Shown here piece by piece: positions 34,918 through 42,689 of a stretch of DNA of 64,000 nucleotides. The stretch's first letter is position 1. Every line of letters starts with the position of its first letter. The position numbers and the translations under genes were made by a program. The notes under the pieces were generated by a model, which saw nothing but the letters and a program-made list of their open reading frames with translations, was not told the origin of the DNA and did not search any database. The DNA comes from Magnetospirillum fulvum MGU-K5 (GTDB taxonomy: Bacteria; Pseudomonadota; Alphaproteobacteria; Rhodospirillales; Magnetospirillaceae): NCBI RefSeq assembly GCF_000442515.1, contig NZ_AQPH01000006.1, positions 29,531 to 93,530 on the forward strand, in the 5' to 3' direction.

Positions 34918-35562
34918 ATGGCGAGACTCTCCTTTCAGGAAAACCGCCGCTACAAACGCTATGAGTCCCAGCAAAAGGGAATCATGACGAACCGGAACGG
35001 TGTCAACGCGCTGTGCATCATCCGCAATTTCGGCCAAGGCGGGACGCATCTGGCGATGATCGGATCGAAGAACCCCGACCCAGGCGGTCTGATCGGCTTG
35101 ATCGCGCAGAACCAGACCTATGATTGCGCCGTCGTCGCCAAGGACCCAGACGGGATTCACTGCAAATTCCTCTCGCCGATCGATGAAGAGAATTTGCGAA
35201 TCTTCGGGCCGGAACGTCCGCCGATCACCCCGGAACGGGGTGTCTGGCTGGATCGGACAATTGCGCGGGAAACGGTTCCTTCCGCGCTGTCCGCCCCGTC
35301 GCCGGGGGCACAACGCGCCTTGCCGCCACAGCAATCGGGGGAAAGCCTGCCGGTCAACCTGATCGGTTCCTCCCTGTTCGGCCGCATCTATGCGGAAGGC
35401 TGGGCGGTCGGCCGCGACCAGATCGATCCGGTTTTCGCATCCTTGACCGCGACGATGGCGGCGCTGAACCCTTACCGCCTGCCTCCGGAAAGCGATTGCT
35501 GGAATGCCGGATTTCGCGACGGCCTATTGATTCCGCTCTGGCTTATAGGGCAATCGCCTTAG
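34918..35562 (+). CDS. PilZ-like domain protein
   Basis: 214 residues from the ATG at 34918, preceded by the ribosome binding site GAGGAAAGG; a GTG at 34909 is less well spaced. Residues 4-85 look like a PilZ domain: NRRYKRYESQQ provides the Arg-rich c-di-GMP motif and IIRNFGQGGTHLAM takes the place of the usual D/NxSxxG motif, in altered form. The rest, with a Pro/Ser linker at about 105-145, is unfamiliar and ends in an aromatic/hydrophobic segment. Next on the same strand is a diguanylate cyclase, which supports a c-di-GMP role. The altered second motif leaves binding open. Confidence 0.6.
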   Translation: MARLSFQENRRYKRYESQQKGIMTNRNGVNALCIIRNFGQGGTHLAMIGSKNPDPGGLIGLIAQNQTYDCAVVAKDPDGIHCKFLSPIDEENLRIFGPERPPITPERGVWLDRTIARETVPSALSAPSPGAQRALPPQQSGESLPVNLIGSSLFGRIYAEGWAVGRDQIDPVFASLTATMAALNPYRLPPESDCWNAGFRDGLLIPLWLIGQSP

Positions 35563-35658
35563 GCGCGAAATGCAATCTTCACATTTGAAGCTTTCGGTGA
35601 TAGAGAACCAAGAGGGGTAGAGGTCTTATTCTATCGTATTAGCGGTCCGGGGCGTGGG

Positions 35659-37116
35659 GTGGACGCGAACAAGGGCATCGCACAAAGGTTGCCGATCCCA
35701 GGGGTGGAGCGGTGGCTGCAACAACACGGCGGGCATTTTTGCCTTGCCGTCCTGGCGTGGCTTGGGCTGTGGGCTCTGTCGCAGATTCTGGGCTATGACC
35801 GCCATGCCAGCCTGTGGTTCCCCCCGTCTGCTCTCGACGTCGCCCTGTTTCTTGCTTTTGGCCGCGCGGCAATTCCGATGGTCTGGGTGGGCGCTGGCTC
35901 TCCCGCTTTTGTGAGCGGTCTGTGGCTGGGGAATTCGGTCGATCCCGGCCTGATCGCCCTGGGGTTGGTCTATGGCGCGATCCATGTTCTCGCTTATGGC
36001 GGCTTCGCCTGGGTGTTGAGGCGGGGGAGACCCGCCCGGGCCAAGGTCGATCATGTCGAAGTCGCTTTTCTCACCGCGCCGCTGTTCTGTGGGGTGGTGG
36101 CGATCGCCGGTACGCTCAATCTTGCCGCCTTTACCGATGTTACCGTGCCGCAGGCGCTTGGCCTGGCTCCCGGTTGGTGGATCGGCGATCTGATCGCGGT
36201 CAGTACGCTGACACTGCCCTTCCTCTACATCATCGATCGGCGCGGGTTTCAAAATGCGTTTCAGATCGAGGCCGTCCAGTGGATGGGGCTGACGACGCTT
36301 TTCTTCTGCGTCTCGTCCTATCTGGTTTACCGGTCCGCCGGGTATATCCCGGAATCGCTGGTGGCTTATCTGCAACTGATCCCGCTGTTGTGGGCGGCGC
36401 ATCGGCTGTCCCCGATCTCGATCGCGATTTTGGTGTCTTGGTCGGAGTTTCTGTTTGTCGTCCGGGGGATGCTGTTCGGGGTGGGGGCCGAGGCCTTTGA
36501 TTATCAGTGCGCGATGCTGGCGATCGGCGCGATCGTCTATGCCGGAACCGCAATTCCCGCGCTCAGGGCCGAGCGGACCTATTTTCAGCGGCTGGCCCTG
36601 ACCGACGCTCTGACCGGATTGATGAACCGGACCAGCTTTTACGCGCTGGCCGAATCCGAACTGGCCCGCAGTCGCCGCCGCATGGGGGCGTTGTCTCTGG
36701 CCATTCTCGATCTCGATTTCTTCAAGCGGATCAACGACACGCTGGGCCATGGCGTCGGCGATCAGGCGCTCCGTCAGGTTGCCGATTGTCTGACGCGTGA
36801 GGTCCGCACCGGCGATCTGGTCGCGCGGTGGGGCGGCGAGGAATTCGTCGTCTGTTTTCCCGATACCGCGCTTGGAACCGCGATGGAGATTTCGGAACGG
36901 TTAGGCAGCGCGATTGCCGCCCTTTCCGTCGGTGACGGAGACATCCGGGCGATGCTGTCGGCCAGCATCGGCGTTGCCGAAATCGGGCCGGACGAAACTC
37001 TGTCCGAGGCGATCTGCCGGGCTGACAATGCGCTTTATGCCGCCAAGTCGTCGGGCCGCAATCGGGTGTTAAGCGCCGCTTTCCCGCCGTTGGACGCGGT
37101 TTCTGCCGTCGGTTAG
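35659..37116 (+). CDS. MASE1-GGDEF diguanylate cyclase
   Basis: 485 residues from a GTG at 35659. Eight hydrophobic helices between about 25 and 300 form a MASE1 sensor (LWFPPSALDVALFLAFGRAA is the hallmark). The GGDEF domain follows: LTDALTGLMNRTSFYALAE, ILDLDFFKRINDTLGHGVGD and ARWGGEEFVVCFP. The active site is GGEEF and RTGD five residues before it is an intact RxxD inhibitory site, so it should make c-di-GMP under product feedback. It is 96 bases after the PilZ-like gene. Signal unknown. Confidence 0.93.
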   Translation: MDANKGIAQRLPIPGVERWLQQHGGHFCLAVLAWLGLWALSQILGYDRHASLWFPPSALDVALFLAFGRAAIPMVWVGAGSPAFVSGLWLGNSVDPGLIALGLVYGAIHVLAYGGFAWVLRRGRPARAKVDHVEVAFLTAPLFCGVVAIAGTLNLAAFTDVTVPQALGLAPGWWIGDLIAVSTLTLPFLYIIDRRGFQNAFQIEAVQWMGLTTLFFCVSSYLVYRSAGYIPESLVAYLQLIPLLWAAHRLSPISIAILVSWSEFLFVVRGMLFGVGAEAFDYQCAMLAIGAIVYAGTAIPALRAERTYFQRLALTDALTGLMNRTSFYALAESELARSRRRMGALSLAILDLDFFKRINDTLGHGVGDQALRQVADCLTREVRTGDLVARWGGEEFVVCFPDTALGTAMEISERLGSAIAALSVGDGDIRAMLSASIGVAEIGPDETLSEAICRADNALYAAKSSGRNRVLSAAFPPLDAVSAVG

Positions 37117-37141
37117 CATCCGGGGCCTGCGGTGCTATCAT
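37113..37141 (+). promoter_or_regulatory. predicted promoter of the DUF3574 gene
   Basis: TTAGCA (37113-37118), 17 bases, then TGC-TATCAT, an extended -10 box (TATCAT at 37136-37141). The -35 box begins at the stop codon of the cyclase. Transcript would start about 25 bases before the ribosome binding site AAAGGAG. Confidence 0.5.
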
Positions 37142-37170
37142 CGGCTCCGGACGACGAAAGGAGTGCGGCG

Positions 37171-37572
37171 ATGAAACGGGTGGTGTTGGCTGTGGTGCTG
37201 GCCGTTCTGGCGGGCTGTGCCCCCCGGCCCGAGACCGAGCCGGTTGTTGTCGAACTGGTATTCGGCCTGGCGACGGCGCGGGGCGACGAGGTGTCCGCCG
37301 GGAATTGGAACGCGTTCCTGAACGATGTGCTGGCGCGGCAAACCCCGGGCTTTACCGTGATGGATTGCCAGGGCGGCTGGATCAGCGGCGGCGCGGTGGT
37401 GCGCGAGGGCTGCAAATACGTGATCGTGATGACCGACCGCGCCGGGCTGCCCGCCTTGGCCGATGCGGTCGAGGCCTATCGCCGCCGCTTTGACCAGGAC
37501 AGCGTGTTGTGGATGGAGCGGCCGTGTCCGCCCGAGCAATGCCGCTATGAGACCGGATCGAGCGCGCCGTGA
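37171..37572 (+). CDS. DUF3574 lipoprotein
   Basis: 133 residues from the ATG at 37171, seven bases after AAAGGAG. Lipobox VLAGC after a short hydrophobic signal, so it is membrane-anchored outside the cytoplasm. The body fits DUF3574: ELVFGLATARGDEVSAGNWN, then FLNDVLARQTPGFTVMDCQG and VVREGCKYVIVMTDR. This family has no established function and is often found as lone periplasmic lipoproteins. The stop overlaps the GTG of the next gene (GTGA). Confidence 0.75.
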   Translation: MKRVVLAVVLAVLAGCAPRPETEPVVVELVFGLATARGDEVSAGNWNAFLNDVLARQTPGFTVMDCQGGWISGGAVVREGCKYVIVMTDRAGLPALADAVEAYRRRFDQDSVLWMERPCPPEQCRYETGSSAP

Positions 37573-38933
37573 GTGGCGATCCGGCCCGCGCCGATCTGGC
37601 CGCGATCTTTCAGGCCGCGCTGGGGCGGGTCGATCCCTATAAGATGATCGTCGACCACCTTCGGCTGGAGGGGAACCGTCTGGTCGCCTCGTTCGAGGGA
37701 CTTTGCCACGACGAAGATCTGGACCGCTACGACCGCGTTATGGTGCTGGGGGCGGGCAAGGCGGCGGCCCGGATGGCCCGCGCCGTCGAACAGGTGCTGG
37801 GCGACCGCATCAGCGGCGGGCTGGTGGTGACTAAATACGGCCATGGCGAGCCGCTGGAACGGATCGAACTGGTTGAGGCCGGGCACCCGACTCCCGATGA
37901 CAATGGCGTTAACGCCGCGCGGCGGATTGCCGCCCTGGCAGAGGCCGCGTGCGCCCGCACCTTGGTGCTGATCCTGATTTCGGGCGGTGGCTCGGCCCTG
38001 CTGTGCGCCCCGGCCGAAACGGGGGACGGAGCGCCGAGTCTGGCCGACAAGCAGGCGGTGACCGCCGCTCTGCTTGCCTCGGGGGCGGCGATCGGCGAGA
38101 TCAATTGTGTCCGGAAGCATCTGTCGGCGCTGAAAGGCGGCGGGCTGCTGCGCTTGCTGGCTCCGGCCCGCTCATTGACCCTGATCCTGTCCGATGTCGT
38201 CGGCGACCGGCTCGACGTCATCGCCTCGGGCCTGACCGCGCCCGATCCCACCACCTTTGCCGAGGCTCTGGCGATCCTTGATGCCTATCGGCTGCGCGAG
38301 CGGGTGCCTGAGGCGGTGCGGCTCCGGCTGGAGCAGGGGGCGGCGGGGCGGCTGCCCGAGACGGTGAAGCCGGGTGATCCGGTGCTGGCGCGTGCCACCA
38401 ATTGCCTGATCGGCACCAACCGCGCCGCGCTCAATGCCGCCTGCGCCGAAGCCCAAGCACGGGGCTATCGCCCGCTGCCGCTGACCAGTACCCTGACCGG
38501 CGAAGCGCGCGAGGTGGCCAAGGCTCTCTATGCGATTGCCCGCGACGTTCGCGACCATGATCTGCTGGCCGCCCCGCCGGTTTGTCTGGTGGCCGGGGGC
38601 GAGACCACGGTGACGGTGACCGGACCCGGTCTGGGTGGCCGCAATCAGGAACTGGCGCTGGCGTTTCTGGCCGAGATGGGGCGCGATCCGCGTCGGGGCG
38701 AGGGCATTGTTCTGCTGTCGGCGGCGACCGATGGCGGCGACGGTCCCACCGATGCCGCCGGAGCCTTTGCCGCGACCGAGGTCCTGGACCGTGCCCAGGC
38801 CGCCGGTCTGTCGGTCGAGGCTGCCTTGCGTGCCAACGATTCCTATCGCTTTTTTGACGCCACCGGCGATCTGCTGAAAACCGGGCCGACCCTGACCAAT
38901 GTCTGCGATCTTCAGATGATCCTGGTCAGGTGA
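37569..38933 (+). CDS. glycerate 2-kinase (DUF4147/MOFRL family)
   Basis: 454 residues from a GTG that overlaps the preceding stop. The N-terminal domain has VMVLGAGKAAARMARAVEQV and ISGGGSALL; LVLSDVVGDRLDVIASG-like lines and the MOFRL C-terminal domain with VAGGETTVTVTGPGLGGRNQ complete the family of bacterial glycerate kinases (GckA/TtuD). It phosphorylates D-glycerate to 2-phosphoglycerate in the serine cycle or photorespiratory-like salvage. It overlaps the opposing HerA gene by 8 bases at its 3' end. Confidence 0.88.
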   Translation: MSGDPARADLAAIFQAALGRVDPYKMIVDHLRLEGNRLVASFEGLCHDEDLDRYDRVMVLGAGKAAARMARAVEQVLGDRISGGLVVTKYGHGEPLERIELVEAGHPTPDDNGVNAARRIAALAEAACARTLVLILISGGGSALLCAPAETGDGAPSLADKQAVTAALLASGAAIGEINCVRKHLSALKGGGLLRLLAPARSLTLILSDVVGDRLDVIASGLTAPDPTTFAEALAILDAYRLRERVPEAVRLRLEQGAAGRLPETVKPGDPVLARATNCLIGTNRAALNAACAEAQARGYRPLPLTSTLTGEAREVAKALYAIARDVRDHDLLAAPPVCLVAGGETTVTVTGPGLGGRNQELALAFLAEMGRDPRRGEGIVLLSAATDGGDGPTDAAGAFAATEVLDRAQAAGLSVEAALRANDSYRFFDATGDLLKTGPTLTNVCDLQMILVR

Positions 38934-40530
38934 TCCAGGGCATCGCCTCGGTGGTATCGCCCGGCGCGGTCCGCCATTGCAGCTCGGTGAGGACGACGAC
39001 CCGCTGGCCGTTCAGTTCCTCATAGATTTCGACGATGCCCAGCGCCTGCATCCGCGCCAGCAGCCCGAGGGCGCGGCGCGGCGAGTGGGTGCCGCAGGCC
39101 TGGGCGATCATCTGATCGGTCGGGCAGGGCAAATCCTGGATCGCCGCGCTGGCGAGGTGAAGGAACAATCCCTGGAACGCCTCGTCGAGACGGTTGGCAA
39201 TCGCCACCGCCTGGGGCCAGCCCGGCAATTCGGCGACCGCCGGGGTGATCCCGGCCTGGGCCAGCACCAGCCGCCGCCGGAAATGCACGATGTCGAGCAC
39301 CCGGCCGGACAGACGGCGCTTGCGGCAGCGGGCGAGGAACTCGTCATACAATTTGGCGACCGAGCGTCCGGTCGCGCCGGGTTCGCTGAACAGGGCCTCC
39401 AGCACCGCTTCGATCCCGTCCTTGGCTCCGGTCTCAGAGGGGCTGGGCGGGGGGGCCGCCGCCACCGGGCGGGGAGACGGCGGCGGCGGGAGCGCGTCGC
39501 TGTCCGTCTCAGGCTGGGATGCGGCCTCGGTTTCGGTTTCCGTCTCCGTCTCGGGCAAAGCCTCGGCGGCTTCGTCCTCGCCGTCTTCGGCGATAGGGGT
39601 GGGCTGGGGCCGCTCGGCCATCGAGGCCAGCAGCGCCTCGGTTCCCATCGTCTTTTCCGGGGTGTAGCGGGGAATCTGCGGCGCGTTGGCCTGGAACAGC
39701 AGCCCCCGCGCTTCTTCCTGCGAGCGTTCGGGCAATGGCAGAAGCTTGGCTCCACTGGCGTTGCTGTGGGTGCGGACCTCGCCGATGCTGATCGAAATCG
39801 GGCGGCGTGACAAAGCGGGGCCGAGGCCGACGAAACGGCCGCATTCCAGATCGCGGAACATCTCGGCCTGACGGCGGTCGATCCCCAACAGATCGGCGGC
39901 GCGCTGCATGTCGATATCGAGGAAGGTTCGGCCCATCAGGAAGTTGCTGGCCTCGGCGGCAACGTTCTTGGCCAGCTTGGCCAGACGCTGGGTGGCGATG
40001 ATCCCGGCCAGACCGCGTTTGCGGCCTCGGCACATCAGGTTGGTCATCGCTTCCAGCGAGGTCTTGCGCGATTCGTCCGAGACCTCGCCCGCCACCGCCG
40101 GTGCGAACAATTGCGCCTCGTCAACCACCACCAAAGCCGGGGTCCAGAACTGGCGGTCGATGTCGAACAGGGCGTTGAGGAACGCCCCGGCATAGCGCAT
40201 CTGCCGCTCGGTATCGAGATGTTCGAGCGTCACCACCACCGAAACGCGCGATTGCCGGGTGCGGCGGGCGATCTGGCGCATCCCGTTCTCGCTCTGGGAC
40301 GCGGCGTCGATGACGATGTGGTTGAACACCTGGGCCAGACTGGCGAAATCGCCCTCGGGATCGACGACGACCTGCTGGACCGCCTGGGCGCTCTGCTCGA
40401 TCAGGCGGCGCAGCAGGTGCGACTTGCCCGAGCCGGAATTGCCCTGGACCAGCAGACGGGTCGACAGCAGCTCTTCAATCGACATGAAGGCCGGTGCGCC
40501 GGAGGTCGTGGTGCCAAGAACAATATTCAC
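38926..40530 (-). CDS. HerA-type DNA translocase ATPase (DUF87)
   Basis: 534 residues from a GTG at 40530. The first 290 residues are a HerA/FtsK-like ATPase: LLVQGNSGSGKSHLLRRLIE (Walker A), WTPALVVVDEAQLFAP (Walker B), and MCRGRKRGLAGIIATQRLAK (arginine-rich finger region). A Glu/Pro-rich linker follows (ETETETETE repeats and Pro-Ser runs, about 320-370), then a helical domain ending in winged-helix-like DQMIAQACGTHSPRRALGLL. No partner NurA nuclease is nearby. Likely a hexameric DNA pump; role not readable. Confidence 0.85.
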   Translation of the reverse strand: MNIVLGTTTSGAPAFMSIEELLSTRLLVQGNSGSGKSHLLRRLIEQSAQAVQQVVVDPEGDFASLAQVFNHIVIDAASQSENGMRQIARRTRQSRVSVVVTLEHLDTERQMRYAGAFLNALFDIDRQFWTPALVVVDEAQLFAPAVAGEVSDESRKTSLEAMTNLMCRGRKRGLAGIIATQRLAKLAKNVAAEASNFLMGRTFLDIDMQRAADLLGIDRRQAEMFRDLECGRFVGLGPALSRRPISISIGEVRTHSNASGAKLLPLPERSQEEARGLLFQANAPQIPRYTPEKTMGTEALLASMAERPQPTPIAEDGEDEAAEALPETETETETEAASQPETDSDALPPPPSPRPVAAAPPPSPSETGAKDGIEAVLEALFSEPGATGRSVAKLYDEFLARCRKRRLSGRVLDIVHFRRRLVLAQAGITPAVAELPGWPQAVAIANRLDEAFQGLFLHLASAAIQDLPCPTDQMIAQACGTHSPRRALGLLARMQALGIVEIYEELNGQRVVVLTELQWRTAPGDTTEAMPWIT

Positions 40531-40702
40531 GTCAGAGGCTCTGCTTGTGGTTCGGGGGGCAAGGGGTTCGGGGGCGCGCTCGGATCGACGCGGCCGGAAG
40601 GGGCGCGGCGGGGCAGGGGACGGTCGGAACGCGGGGGGGCAGTCTTACGCCAACCCTGTCCCTTTCTTCAATCGGGTTTCGTTGCCGGGGGCGTTCGCCG
40701 CT

Positions 40703-40730
40703 CTGACCCACCGTGATTTCAGGCTATGCT
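40703..40730 (+). promoter_or_regulatory. candidate promoter of the ROK kinase gene
   Basis: CTGACC (40703-40708), 16 bases, TATGCT (40725-40730). It lies 49 bases before the ATG in the 248-base gap between HerA and the kinase. The rest of the gap is G-rich with runs and holds no gene I can support. Confidence 0.45.
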
Positions 40731-40778
40731 CACCGGATCGGCGTGGGCCGGTCAAGGCGTGGAAAAGACGAGGATCGG

Positions 40779-41660
40779 ATGCGGATCGGGATTGATCTGG
40801 GCGGCACCAAAACCGAAGCGATTGCGCTGGATGCGGCGGGGCGGATCATAGTGCGGCGGCGGGTGCCCAGCGGCAAGGATTACGCCGCGACCCTGGCCAC
40901 CATCCGTGATCTCGTCGCCTCGGTCGAGCAGGAGATGGGGCAGACCGGGACGGTCGGGATCGGGATGCCGGGGGCGATCAGTCCGGCGACCGGGCTGGTC
41001 AAGAACGCCAACTCGACCTGGCTGATCGGCCATCCGCTCGGGCGCGATCTGGCTGAAATGCTGGGGCGGCCGGTGCGGCTGGCCAACGATGCCGATTGCT
41101 TTGCCCTGTCCGAAGCCCGCGATGGCGCCGGGGCCGGAGCCCGCGTGGTGTTCGGCGTCATTCTCGGCACCGGGGTCGGCGGCGGCATCGTTGTCGATGG
41201 CGCGCTGTTGTCCGGCCCGAATGCCATTGCCGGGGAGTGGGGGCATATCCCGCTGCCCTGGCCCGAGGGAGACGAGCGCCCCGGTCCCCTTTGCTATTGC
41301 GGCCGCAGCGGCTGTATCGAAACCTTTCTGTCTGGCCCGGCGCTGGCCCGTGACGACGGACGGGGCCTTGATGCTGCTACCATCGCCACCATGCCCGAGG
41401 CTCCCTCACTGCGGCGCTATCACCACCGTCTCGCTCGCGCCCTGGCCCAGATCGTCACCCTGCTCGATCCCGATGTGATCGTGTTGGGCGGCGGCCTGTC
41501 GCAGATCGGGTCGCTCTACAGCGCCATTCCGGCCCTGTGGGGGCAATGGGTGTTCTCCGATAGTGTCGCGACCCGGCTGGTGCCGCCCCAACATGGCGAT
41601 TCCAGCGGGGTGCGCGGCGCGGCGTGGCTGTGGGGGGCTGACCCGGACAATGGGTGCTAG
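40779..41660 (+). CDS. ROK-family sugar kinase
   Basis: 293 residues. N-terminal ATP site IGIDLGGTKTEAIALD, central GIGMPGAISPATGLVKNANS, catalytic NDADCFALSEARDGAG, and the ROK zinc site GEWGHIPL with CYCGRSGCIETFLSGPAL (Cys-x-Cys-x4-Cys). This set fits ROK fructokinases/N-acetylglucosamine kinases; sequence does not decide between them. It is alone on the plus strand. The TAG stop is the first triplet of the 173-bp element that follows. Confidence 0.88.
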   Translation: MRIGIDLGGTKTEAIALDAAGRIIVRRRVPSGKDYAATLATIRDLVASVEQEMGQTGTVGIGMPGAISPATGLVKNANSTWLIGHPLGRDLAEMLGRPVRLANDADCFALSEARDGAGAGARVVFGVILGTGVGGGIVVDGALLSGPNAIAGEWGHIPLPWPEGDERPGPLCYCGRSGCIETFLSGPALARDDGRGLDAATIATMPEAPSLRRYHHRLARALAQIVTLLDPDVIVLGGGLSQIGSLYSAIPALWGQWVFSDSVATRLVPPQHGDSSGVRGAAWLWGADPDNGC

Positions 41661-41830
41661 AGTTTGTCCGGGTTAAGGGAAATACCCGACCCGTCATGGC
41701 CGGGCTTGACCCGGCCATCTCCATGGAATCTCCTAATCCACTGTTTCCAATGACTTTTTGTCCAACCGCATCGACCCCCGGGTCAAGCCCGGGGGTGACG
41801 GCGCCAGACGCTAAAGTCTGATAAACTCTA
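41658..41830. mobile_element. MITE-like element with 11-bp terminal inverted repeats
   Basis: 173 bases, non-coding. Terminal inverted repeats TAGAGTTTGTC (41658-41668) and GATAAACTCTA (41820-41830) match at ten of eleven positions and begin and end with TA. Inside are two palindromes of opposite orientation: ATGGCCGGG-cttga-CCCGGCCAT (41696-41718) and CCCCCGGG-tcaag-CCCGGGGG (41775-41795), of a kind frequent in alphaproteobacterial spacers. The two ends supply the TAG stop codons of the convergent ROK kinase and cytochrome genes. Transposase not present; origin inferred. Confidence 0.6.
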
Positions 41831-42658
41831 ACGCCGCCCGGCCTGATAGCTCAGCCAGGCGATAATCGCATCAATGTCGCTGTCGGGAAGATCGGCTGGG
41901 GAGAAGGCGGGCATCCTGCGTTCGGGCCAGGACCGCACCTTGGCCGGATCGCGCAACAATTGGCGCAGCGCGGCGGGCTGGAAATACTGCACCGGGTTCA
42001 GCGGCTGTCCCAGATCGGGGCCGATCTCGGACTCGCCTGCGCCGTTGAAGCGATGGCAGGCGATGCAGATTTCGACAAAGCGGTCCAGGCCGCGCCGGAT
42101 CGGGTCGTTTGCCGCGACCGTCGCCGCCACCGCCAATTGTGGCCAGCGCGAGGCCGGGCTGGCGACGATTCCCAGCGCGGCGATGCGATAGGACCAATAT
42201 TCGCTGCTGATCCGGTCGCTCCCGGCCTGACGCCACACCAGATAGAATGGCCCGGCGCTGGCGGTCTGGGCGGCTCCCGGCAGGATCGGCCAGGGAGCCT
42301 CGGGCGGCTCGAGCGCCAGGAAGGCCTCGGCACCGCCAGCCCCGCTTTGGGTCAGCAGACGGGCGGGAATGCTGACCGAAAACCCATCGGTGGCGCGGAG
42401 CTGAACATGGTCATCGGCCCCTGGTCGTGCGTCCTTCAGCAGCCGGGCCGCCGGGATCGCCCGATAGGTCATCGTCCGGTGATAGACCGGGTCGGGGGAG
42501 AGGGTGACATCGATCGTTGCGGGATCGGCGAGCAGCGCGCCCAGGCGGTAAACCCGCTCGCTGGTGCCGTCGGCGACGGTCAGGGTCGGCTCCGCCGCCC
42601 CGGCGGCCAGACTCCAGCCAAGGATCAGGACAAAGACAATCCGGTGGAGGCAAGGCAT
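41828..42658 (-). CDS. secreted c-type cytochrome fused to a sulfite-oxidase-like domain
   Basis: 276 residues from the ATG at 42658, preceded by AGGAGG. Signal peptide about 1-25 (ending SLAAGAAE). Residues about 27-165 resemble the molybdopterin-binding/SUOX-type fold seen in small periplasmic proteins (YRLGALLADPATIDVTLSPD and RATDGFSVSIPARLL), without the cysteine that would bind Mo-cofactor. The C-terminal half is a mono-haem cytochrome c: CIACH haem site, GPDLGQPLNP, and an axial Met in RRMPAFSPADLP. Located in the periplasm. Electron partner unknown. The TAG stop lies in the element at its 3' end. Confidence 0.75.
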   Translation of the reverse strand: MPCLHRIVFVLILGWSLAAGAAEPTLTVADGTSERVYRLGALLADPATIDVTLSPDPVYHRTMTYRAIPAARLLKDARPGADDHVQLRATDGFSVSIPARLLTQSGAGGAEAFLALEPPEAPWPILPGAAQTASAGPFYLVWRQAGSDRISSEYWSYRIAALGIVASPASRWPQLAVAATVAANDPIRRGLDRFVEICIACHRFNGAGESEIGPDLGQPLNPVQYFQPAALRQLLRDPAKVRSWPERRMPAFSPADLPDSDIDAIIAWLSYQAGRR

Positions 42659-42689
42659 CGCGGGGTTCCTCCTGGGGGCAAAGTGCCGG

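Noticed and set aside
39500..39560. Tandem ACGGAAACGGAAAC-like repeat in the HerA gene
   Set aside because: It codes for an in-frame Glu-Thr linker and is too short for a meaningful DNA repeat.
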